A stretch of 8,983 nt of DNA from Candidatus Aerophobota bacterium (lineage in GTDB: Bacteria; Aerophobota; Aerophobia; Aerophobales; B3-G15), in assembly GCA_021163905.1 (NCBI GenBank), contig JAGGTG010000158.1, positions 1 through 8,983 of the forward strand, written 5' to 3'. The notes below the pieces were generated by a model. It did not search any database and had not been told where the DNA came from. It was given only the letters and a program-made list of their open reading frames with translations. This document shows, piece after piece, positions 1-4,526 of the stretch. The number at the start of each line of letters is the position of its first letter. Position 1 is the first letter of the stretch. Both the position numbers and the translations under genes were made by a program.

Positions 1-150
1 ACCCTCCATCTTACCTGTGATTATTTTCACGAAGTGTCCCCTGCGTTTGAACTCCTTCCATAGGTTATAAATATGTTCGGACACCCCTCCCACATGTGGA
101 TAGTAATGGCTTGACACAAGTGCTATACGCAGTTTGCGAGTTCGTCCCAT
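1..150 (-). CDS. GT4-family glycosyltransferase, PimA-like (N-terminal part only)
   Basis: Reading the minus strand from an ATG at 150 gives 50 residues running off the left edge, so the gene is partial. The start is a basic stretch followed by a hydrophobic strand (LRIALVSSHYYPHVGGVSEH), then a helix and a second strand (FVKIITG). This is the usual N-terminal Rossmann half of GT-B fold, GT4 glycosyltransferases, including the GGV loop that contacts the acceptor or nucleotide sugar. In the family, such enzymes transfer a sugar from a nucleotide donor to a lipid or glycan at the inner face of the membrane. The start lies 28 bases inside the preceding acyltransferase gene, so translation is probably coupled. 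No Shine-Dalgarno sequence is visible. The PimA-like reading rests on the neighbour (a PatA-like acyltransferase), because too little of this protein is present to assign donor or acceptor. Confidence 0.8.
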   Translation of the reverse strand, partial: MGRTRKLRIALVSSHYYPHVGGVSEHIYNLWKEFKRRGHFVKIITGKMEG

Positions 151-992
151 TTTACTTGGAATACATGCCACTGATGTGGATATCTTCGGATTACAGCTTC
201 AATCCTCTTAGCTATTATTTGGGTAATATTTTTAATATCCTTCTCTTTATTGCCAGTGGGTCTGAAATCGATTATGGGATCAACCCATGCCCTATATTTG
301 CGGGCACCTTTCACAAAAAATGCGGTAACTATTGGGCTACCCGTAGCAAGCGCCAACCGTGCCGGCCCCTTAGGTAACTTCATCCTCTTACCCAAGAAAC
401 AAACCTCCACCCCACTACCTGTGAGATCCCTATCACCTAACAACACCACCACTTTATTAGCACGTAACCGCTCTATTATGCGTTTAGGGGTGCTTGTATC
501 CTCAAGCGGTAACACCTCCATCCCGGTATGGGAACGAAATTTATTCATCATCTCATACCAACGTTTACCTGTCCCACGTAGTTCAGCCACTGTAACCGTA
601 TCGTAACCATAGCTTGTAATATAACAAGCAGCCAACTCAGTATTTGCCATATGTGCGCTGATGAAGATTACACCTTTACCCAAGCTGAGCGCTTCGTCAA
701 GGTACTGTAACCCTTTTAGCTGGGCAAGCTTTTTGAAATCCTCACGCTTCATCCGCGGTATTGCCAAAAAATCCGCGTAAGTGATGGCAAAGTTTACGAA
801 GTTACGCCATGTGCCTGATGCATTACCAGTAATATTAATAAGGTTATCACGTACTTGATGACGTCGTCCCCGAAGTACCATGAACGCCAACACCCCCAAC
901 ATTATCGCTATTTTATACCCTACAAACCTACCACTTATGTAGCGTACTAATGTACCCAACTGTATAGCACGAAGCTTTAGAATAGTCAACAT
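123..992 (-). CDS. lysophospholipid / lipid A-type acyltransferase, PatA-like
   Basis: This 289-residue protein belongs to the LpxL/HtrB/PatA acyltransferase family, which moves an acyl chain from acyl-CoA or acyl-ACP to a glycolipid at the cytoplasmic membrane. The N-terminus has a hydrophobic membrane helix (about 24-40) followed by the basic RGRRHQVRDNL stretch typical of the family. The catalytic HX4E motif is HMANTE at 114-119, and GDRDLTGSGVEV at 187-198 is close to the PatA version. It ends with the common QWHVFQ segment at 274-279. The start at 992 is chosen because it gives the usual distance to the membrane helix. The open frame extends to 1085 but would then run into cdd. No Shine-Dalgarno sequence is seen; TAACTT lies 6-11 bases upstream of the ATG, a possible -10 box for a leaderless message. 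With the overlapping GT4 gene this resembles the actinobacterial PatA-PimA pair for mannosylated phosphoinositides. The actual lipid substrate is inferred. Arginine codons are mostly CGN. Confidence 0.87.
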   Translation of the reverse strand: MLTILKLRAIQLGTLVRYISGRFVGYKIAIMLGVLAFMVLRGRRHQVRDNLINITGNASGTWRNFVNFAITYADFLAIPRMKREDFKKLAQLKGLQYLDEALSLGKGVIFISAHMANTELAACYITSYGYDTVTVAELRGTGKRWYEMMNKFRSHTGMEVLPLEDTSTPKRIIERLRANKVVVLLGDRDLTGSGVEVCFLGKRMKLPKGPARLALATGSPIVTAFFVKGARKYRAWVDPIIDFRPTGNKEKDIKNITQIIAKRIEAVIRRYPHQWHVFQVKWDELANCV

Positions 993-1044
993 TTGTAAAG
1001 TTAACCCAGCTTGCGGTATGGCAACCCAGATTAATTTTAAAGGT

Positions 1045-1425
1045 ATGGAGGACGAATTGATCGAAGCAGCCCAAAAAGCGTGCAAATTTTCGTATTCCCC
1101 TTACTCAAACTTCAGTGTAGGTGCAGCTATACTCACCGAGGATGGCCAAATATTCATCGGTACAAATGTTGAGAACGCATCTTTGGGGTTAACAATATGT
1201 GCTGAACGTGTTGCAGTATTTAACGCATTGAGCCATGGTTGCAGGAAGTTCAAGATGCTCGCCGTCTATACACCCACGGATATACCAGTCTACCCATGTG
1301 GTGCATGCTTACAGGTGATATCAGAATTTTGTGACAACCTACCCATTATCATAGCATGGAAACGAGGCAAATTACGTACGACATTAAATACGCTTTTGGT
1401 ACATCCATTTCGAGGTGAAGCTTGA
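1045..1425 (+). CDS. cdd: cytidine deaminase
   Basis: Cytidine deaminase converts cytidine and deoxycytidine to uridine and deoxyuridine in pyrimidine salvage. With a start at 1045 the protein has 126 residues, close to the usual size of the small tetrameric type. Visible motifs are YSPYSNFSVGAA (18-29), the substrate-binding NVENAS (41-46), the zinc and catalytic motif CAER (Cys52, Glu54), and the second zinc motif PCGACLQV (Cys85, Cys88). All catalytic positions are intact. An ATG at 1018 would add nine residues. The 1045 start is preferred because its distance to YSPYS matches known family members, but the DNA does not decide it: neither start has a well-placed Shine-Dalgarno sequence. The gene diverges from the acyltransferase with only about 50 bases between starts. 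Its TGA stop lies inside the likely -35 box of the following tRNA promoter. Arginine codons are mostly CGN, unlike the genes to the right. Confidence 0.93.
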   Translation: MEDELIEAAQKACKFSYSPYSNFSVGAAILTEDGQIFIGTNVENASLGLTICAERVAVFNALSHGCRKFKMLAVYTPTDIPVYPCGACLQVISEFCDNLPIIIAWKRGKLRTTLNTLLVHPFRGEA

Positions 1426-1451
1426 CGTTCATCATTTCTCTTTATTATAAA
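1422..1451 (+). promoter_or_regulatory. sigma-70-type promoter for the tRNA-Arg pair
   Basis: A -35 box TTGACG (1422-1427) and a -10 box TATAAA (1446-1451) are separated by 18 bases. Transcription would start at about 1458, almost at the first base of tRNA-Arg(TCT) at 1460, so that tRNA would have virtually no 5' leader. The -35 box contains the TGA stop codon of cdd. The match is good for an AT-rich genome, but the call is by eye. Confidence 0.55.
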
Positions 1452-1459
1452 TGTAATAA

Positions 1460-1533
1460 GCCCCCATAGCTCAATTGGATAGAGCATCGGATTTCTAATC
1501 CGAGGGTTGGAGGTTCGATCCCTCCTGGGGGCG
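1460..1533 (+). tRNA. tRNA-Arg (anticodon TCT)
   Basis: A complete cloverleaf can be drawn. The acceptor stem is GCCCCCA (1460-1466) with TGGGGGC (1526-1532), and the discriminator is G1533. The D stem is GCTC/GAGC with the GG of the loop. The anticodon stem is TCGGA/TCCGA, with loop TTTCTAA and anticodon TCT at 1494-1496. The variable loop is short (5 nt), and the T arm is GGAGG-TTCGATC-CCTCC. It reads AGA and, by wobble, AGG, the dominant arginine codons in the genes to its right. The 3' CCA is not encoded and must be added enzymatically, unlike in the next tRNA. Confidence 0.95.
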
Positions 1534-1540
1534 CTGTTTT

Positions 1541-1617
1541 GCGCCTGTAGCTCAACAGGATAGAGCAGCGGACTTCGGATCCGCTGGTTGGGGGTTCGAG
1601 TCCCTCCAGGCGTGCCA
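1541..1617 (+). tRNA. tRNA-Arg (anticodon TCG)
   Basis: A complete cloverleaf with encoded CCA (1615-1617). The acceptor stem GCGCCTG (1541-1547) pairs with CAGGCGT (1607-1613), with a G-U wobble as first pair and discriminator G1614. The D stem is GCTC/GAGC. The anticodon stem is GCGGA/TCCGC, with loop CTTCGGA and anticodon TCG at 1575-1577. The T arm is GGGGG-TTCGAGT-CCCTC with one G-U pair. It decodes CGA and possibly other CGN codons. It lies 7 bases after the first tRNA and 29 bases before the start codon of the coiled-coil gene, with no terminator between, so a mixed tRNA-mRNA transcript is likely. Confidence 0.95.
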
Positions 1618-1646
1618 TTTTTTGGAGGTAAAGGGGGGTGAGGTAA

Positions 1647-2051
1647 ATGGGTAAATTTGAGGATCTTGGTAAAAAACTTGACAAATTGGCTGATCAGTTA
1701 AGGGCAACCACCCAGGCCGGGATAGAAAAAACTACTACAGAGACCAGGGAATGGAAAAAGTACCTGGATGATCTGGCAGAGAAGATTAAAAAAACAACTC
1801 AGGAAAGTCTTGAGAAATTTGCCACCGAAACCAAGGAATTTGGACAAATAGCTAAATTGAGATCCCAGATAAAAGATGATAAAAGGAAGCTGGAGGATAA
1901 ATTTAAGCAGCTTGGTGAACTTGCCTTCAGGTTAAACGTCCAGGAAAGATTAGAGGAAGAGGAGATAAAAAAAATAACCGGAGAAATTCAAGAAATTGAG
2001 AATAAAATAAAAGAAAAGGAAGAACAGATAAAGAAGTTGAAAGCCGAATAG
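1647..2051 (+). CDS. hypothetical coiled-coil protein with internal duplication
   Basis: I do not recognise this 134-residue protein. It is almost entirely charged and predicted helical, rich in Lys, Glu and Thr, without cysteines, signal peptide or membrane segment, so it is probably cytosolic. Residues 11-36 and 40-65 are two copies of a unit with a 29-residue period, pattern L-D-x-L-A-(D/E), then T-T-Q, then (I/L)-E-K, then T-E-T-(R/K)-E-(W/F). Residues 66-98 form a helix ending in KFKQLGELAFRL, a pattern often seen at the N-terminus of small coiled-coil proteins, here followed by a Glu/Lys-rich C-terminal coiled coil (about 103-133). The ATG at 1647 is preceded by a G-rich Shine-Dalgarno stretch (1633-1643). 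It lies just after the two tRNAs and 24 bases before the RNase H gene, probably in one transcript. Its function is unknown; the context hints only loosely at RNA metabolism. Confidence 0.8.
   Translation: MGKFEDLGKKLDKLADQLRATTQAGIEKTTTETREWKKYLDDLAEKIKKTTQESLEKFATETKEFGQIAKLRSQIKDDKRKLEDKFKQLGELAFRLNVQERLEEEEIKKITGEIQEIENKIKEKEEQIKKLKAE
1677..1841 (+). repeat. two diverged 29-codon repeats inside the coiled-coil gene
   Basis: Residues 11-36 (DNA 1677-1754) and 40-65 (DNA 1764-1841) align without gaps at a spacing of 29 residues, sharing LD-LA, TTQ, EK and TET-E. The DNA copies have diverged considerably, so the duplication is old and kept at the protein level. Confidence 0.6.
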
Positions 2052-2075
2052 GTAAGTCAAAGATAAAAAGAGAAG

Positions 2076-2543
2076 TTGAAGGATTACTCGCAAATCATCC
2101 TGGTAAGTGATGGGGCCTCCTCACTTGGAAACCCGGGAAGAGCAGGAATTGCCTTTCTTTTGTATGACTCTAAACACTCTCTTATAAAAAAAGAGAGTAG
2201 ATTTGTTGGAATTACTACTAATAATGTTGCCGAGTATCTTGCCCTCATTTACGGAATGCAGGAAGCTTTGAAATTAGGGACAAGGGAGCTTATCTGCTAT
2301 AGCGACAGTGAGCTTTTAATTAAACAATTAAAGGGTAAGTATAAGGTTCGTAGCCATAATCTTTTGCTTTTTTACAATCAGGTTAAGCATCTGGAGAGTC
2401 TGTTTGAGAAGGTAAGTTTTCATCATATTTCGAGGAGTTACAACACTGAGGCTGATAAATTGGCCAAACGGGCTGCTAAGGGGATGAGAGGATGGGTGAT
2501 CGCGGGAGATACCTCTCCTGAGGAAAGTCCGGGCACCAATTAA
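2076..2543 (+). CDS. ribonuclease HI-family protein
   Basis: This 155-residue protein has the RNase H fold, whose members cut the RNA strand of RNA-DNA hybrids such as R-loops or primers. All four metal-binding acidic residues are visible: Asp12 in SDGASSLGNPGRAG, Glu53 in TTNNVAEYLAL, Asp77 in SDSELLIKQL and Asp127 in NTEADKLAKRA. The form resembles the short bacterial/archaeal group rather than E. coli RnhA, as it lacks an obvious basic protrusion. The start is a TTG at 2076. An in-frame stop at 2064 leaves no upstream ATG, and the Shine-Dalgarno sequence is weak (AGAGAAG directly before the start). The fold is essentially complete by residue 134; residues 135-155 and the TAA are encoded by the 5' end of rnpB. 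The tail GDTSPEESPGTN is therefore RNase P RNA sequence read as codons. No terminator separates it from its neighbours. Confidence 0.88.
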   Translation: MKDYSQIILVSDGASSLGNPGRAGIAFLLYDSKHSLIKKESRFVGITTNNVAEYLALIYGMQEALKLGTRELICYSDSELLIKQLKGKYKVRSHNLLLFYNQVKHLESLFEKVSFHHISRSYNTEADKLAKRAAKGMRGWVIAGDTSPEESPGTN

Positions 2544-2838
2544 CGATACTGGGTAACTCCCAGAGGGGGTGACCCCTGGAAAGTGCCACAGAAACCACAC
2601 CGCCTACTGAGACCTACTGAGAATCAGTAGGTAAGGGTGAAAAGGTGGGGTAAGAGCCTACCAGCAGGAAAGTGATTTCCTGGCTGGGTAAACCCTATCA
2701 GGTGCAAGGCCAAATAGGAGGTTAAACCTCGGGTAGGCCGCTTGAGGTTCAGGGTAACCTGAATCCCAGATAAATGATCACCACCGGAGGATATTTCTTC
2801 CGGCAACAGAACCCGGCTTACACTCCTCTCATCCCCTT
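2478..2838 (+). ncRNA. rnpB: RNase P RNA, bacterial type A
   Basis: This is the catalytic RNA of RNase P, which removes 5' leaders from pre-tRNAs. The ends are set by a perfect 15-bp P1 helix (2478-2492 with 2824-2838). P2 is GGTGATC (2495-2501) with GATCACC (2776-2782). P3 is a minimal 5-bp hairpin (2505-2518). Conserved region I, GAGGAAAGTCCGGGC (2520-2534), and region V, ACAGAACCCGGCTTAC (2806-2821), form the P4 core. Other universal blocks are present: ACACCGCC (2596-2603), GGTAAGGGTGAAAAGGTG (2630-2647), GTAAGAGCCTACC (2650-2662) and GCAAGGCCAAATAGG (2704-2718). The likely L15 loop, GGTTAA near 2720, would bind the tRNA CCA end. An extra 8-bp hairpin at 2784-2803 between P2 and P4 fits P19. 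At about 361 nt the size is normal. The 5' 66 bases overlap the RNase H gene. I see neither a convincing dedicated promoter nor a Rho-independent terminator, so it may be cut from a longer transcript. The exact ends are inferred. Confidence 0.96.
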
Positions 2839-2873
2839 AATCTATGCTGGAAAAATAAAGAAGGAGTTGTTAA

Positions 2874-3047
2874 ATGAAAAAATGGCTAAAAATAGTTGGA
2901 GGTGCGGTAGCTACCGCAGTGGGAATATGGCTGATAGTGATTTTTGCAGTTCAGGTTTTGAGATTTCTTCAGGGGATTGTGGGAATAGCTGCAGCAGGTG
3001 TTGGAATTGTAGTTCTTGCAATTGGAATTAGTGAATTAAAGGAATAA
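2874..3047 (+). CDS. small two-helix membrane protein (57 residues)
   Basis: A short reading frame with an ATG at 2874, preceded by AAGGAG (2861-2866) at seven bases, a textbook ribosome binding site. The 57-residue product starts with the basic MKKWLK, then has two hydrophobic, Gly/Ala/Val/Ile-rich segments (about 8-28 and 34-52) separated by a short turn with Gln27, Arg30 and Gln33, and ends in the charged ISELKE. It should be an integral membrane protein with two helices; the positive-inside rule does not settle its orientation. I do not recognise the family, though many bacteria carry small proteins of this build. It lies 35 bases after the rnpB P1 helix and about 50 bases before rpmA. 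A longer overlapping frame in another register (2774-3031) begins inside rnpB, gives an unlikely Cys/Ser-rich product, and is rejected. Confidence 0.78.
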   Translation: MKKWLKIVGGAVATAVGIWLIVIFAVQVLRFLQGIVGIAAAGVGIVVLAIGISELKE

Positions 3048-3065
3048 GTTAAATAGTCCTATAAT
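3036..3065 (+). promoter_or_regulatory. possible promoter upstream of rpmA
   Basis: A perfect -10 box TATAAT (3060-3065) is preceded by a weak -35 box TTAAAG (3036-3041) at an 18-base spacing. Transcription would start near 3072, giving a leader of about 26 bases for rpmA. The AT-rich surroundings make chance matches common. Confidence 0.35.
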
Positions 3066-3097
3066 AATATTATTGATACAAAAAAGAGGTGATAATA

Positions 3098-3346
3098 ATG
3101 GCTCATAAAAAAGGACAGGGTCACTCCTCAAATGGTAGGGAGAGTGCATCAAAAAGACTGGGAGTAAAAGCTTTTGGGGGCCAATTTGTAAAAGCAGGAA
3201 CTATCCTTGTTCGCCAAAGAGGCACCAGATTTCATCCAGGTGTAAATGTGGGTAAGGGAAGGGACGATACACTATTTGCCAGAATTGAAGGGTATGTTCA
3301 TTTTGATAATAAAAGGAGAGTGAGCGTTTACCCCAATATAAATTAG
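3098..3346 (+). CDS. rpmA: 50S ribosomal protein L27
   Basis: This 82-residue protein is ribosomal protein L27, whose flexible N-terminus reaches towards the peptidyl transferase centre. It begins MAHKKGQGHSSNGRESASKR, followed by the conserved LGVKAFGGQFVKAG and the signature RQRGTRFHPGVNVGKGRDDT (about 42-61). The ATG at 3098 is chosen because its product starts exactly like mature L27 and AGAGGTG (3085-3091) lies six bases upstream. A GTG at 3089 would only add three residues and sits in the ribosome binding site. There is no N-terminal extension of the kind cut by the Prp protease in Firmicutes. L27 is usually encoded with L21 (rplU) and obg; here neither is adjacent. The gene lies between a small membrane protein and a serine-pathway aminotransferase, 24 bases before the latter. 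Purine-rich codon use matches the right-hand genes. Confidence 0.97.
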   Translation: MAHKKGQGHSSNGRESASKRLGVKAFGGQFVKAGTILVRQRGTRFHPGVNVGKGRDDTLFARIEGYVHFDNKRRVSVYPNIN

Positions 3347-3370
3347 AAATTGGTAAAAAAGAGGTGAAAT

Positions 3371-4510
3371 GTGAAAGAGAGAATATTCACTCCAGGTCCT
3401 ACTCCACTTCCGGAAGAAGTTAGATTAGAGCAGGCAAGGCAGATTATCCATCACCGAACTGCTGAGTTTTCAGAGATCTTTAAGCAGGTGTGTGAAGGGT
3501 TAAAGTATGTTTTTCAGACTAAAAGAGATGTTTTTACCTTTGCAGCCTCTGGTACCGGAGCAATGGAGTCTACTATTGCTAATTTATTTTCTTCAGGAGA
3601 TAAGGTCCTGGTGGTAAGGGGGGGTAAGTTTGGTGAAAGATGGAGTGATATTGGAAGATCCTTTGGACTGGAGGTTATACCAATAGATGTGGAGTGGGGA
3701 AAAGTAGTTGATCCAGAACAAATAGAGGAAAAGTTAAAAGAAGAGAAAAATATAAAAGCTGTTTTTACCCAGCTGGTTGAGACAAGTACCGCTGTTGTGT
3801 ATGATATTGAAGGTATAAGCAAGGTGGTTAGAAAAACCCCTGCTATTTTGGTGGTAGATGCTATAAGTGGACTGGGAGCACATCCCCTTTTAACAGATGA
3901 GTGGAGAATAGATGTAGTTGTAGCGGGATCTCAGAAAGCCCTTATGCTACCTCCTGGCCTTTCTTTTGTTAGTCTTTCCGAAAAAGCCTGGGAGTTTACT
4001 AAAACTTCCACTCTTCCAAAATACTACTGGGATTTTAATAAAGCAAAAGCCTCACTTGAAAAGGGACAGACTCCTTATACTCCTGCTGTTTCCCTTATCT
4101 GTGCTTTAAGAGAGGCTTTACGGTTAATTGAGGATGAGAAAATAGAAACAGTAATCGAAAGGCACCGTAAGCTTGCAGAGGCTACCAGAAAAGCAGCTGT
4201 TGCCATTGGTCTTGAAGTATTTGGAGATCCCCCGTCAAATGTAGTTACTGCAATTTCTCTTCCTGAAGGGATTCAGGATAAAGAGCTGAGGAAGAAGTTA
4301 AAGGATGACTATGGAGTTGTAATAGCTGGTGGTCAGGGAAAGCTCTCGGGTAAGATAGTTAGAATTGCCCATCTTGGATGGATGGATAAGTTAGATATTA
4401 TTGGAGTTATCTCAGCCCTGGAGATGTCTCTTCTTGAGCTTGGATATGATCTTGAACTGGGAAGGGGAGTTAAAGCTGCAGAGCAGGTTTTAATCAACGA
4501 TAAATTGTGA
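3371..4510 (+). CDS. class V aminotransferase (alanine-glyoxylate / phosphoserine aminotransferase-like)
   Basis: This 379-residue PLP enzyme belongs to the alanine-glyoxylate / serine-pyruvate branch of class V aminotransferases. Visible landmarks are FTPGPTPLP (6-14), HHRTAEF (27-33), the phosphate-binding SGTGAMEST (60-68), Asp163 in VVDAISGLGA that contacts the PLP ring nitrogen, the Schiff-base Lys189 in GSQKALMLPPGL, and the carboxylate-binding Arg331 in VRIAHLG. The length is normal. The start is GTG at 3371, after GAGGTG at 3361; the nearby ATG is followed at once by a stop. The gene directly precedes serA with 16 bases between them. In Thermotoga and other lineages a class V enzyme of this kind next to serA is thought to take the place of canonical SerC. 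I infer that it transaminates 3-phosphohydroxypyruvate to phosphoserine. Serine-pyruvate or alanine-glyoxylate activity remains possible from sequence alone. Confidence 0.9.
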   Translation: MKERIFTPGPTPLPEEVRLEQARQIIHHRTAEFSEIFKQVCEGLKYVFQTKRDVFTFAASGTGAMESTIANLFSSGDKVLVVRGGKFGERWSDIGRSFGLEVIPIDVEWGKVVDPEQIEEKLKEEKNIKAVFTQLVETSTAVVYDIEGISKVVRKTPAILVVDAISGLGAHPLLTDEWRIDVVVAGSQKALMLPPGLSFVSLSEKAWEFTKTSTLPKYYWDFNKAKASLEKGQTPYTPAVSLICALREALRLIEDEKIETVIERHRKLAEATRKAAVAIGLEVFGDPPSNVVTAISLPEGIQDKELRKKLKDDYGVVIAGGQGKLSGKIVRIAHLGWMDKLDIIGVISALEMSLLELGYDLELGRGVKAAEQVLINDKL

Positions 4511-4526
4511 ATAACAGGAGATAGAC

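Noticed and set aside
96..606. Two + strand open frames opposite the acyltransferase and GT4 genes
   Set aside because: They are antisense to clear coding sequence on the minus strand, have no ribosome binding site, and give no recognisable protein.
1425..1617. Integrated element with attachment-site repeat at the tRNA-Arg genes
   Set aside because: I found no copy of either tRNA 3' end in the left segment and no integrase. The foreign-looking DNA lies on the 5' side of the tRNAs, whereas integration usually uses the 3' end. The seam remains unexplained.
2438..2460. Possible rnpB promoter (TTACAA ... GATAAA) inside the RNase H gene
   Set aside because: The -35 box matches only three of six consensus bases and the spacing is short. 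It is too weak to list as a feature.
2784..2803. Stem-loop near the 3' part of rnpB as a terminator
   Set aside because: The 8-bp hairpin is followed by conserved region V of RNase P RNA, not a T-tract. It fits helix P19.
2774..3031. 85-codon + strand open frame starting within rnpB
   Set aside because: Its first part is RNase P RNA sequence and its product is Cys/Ser-rich without any recognisable pattern. The 57-codon frame at 2874, with a good ribosome binding site and membrane helices, explains the DNA better.
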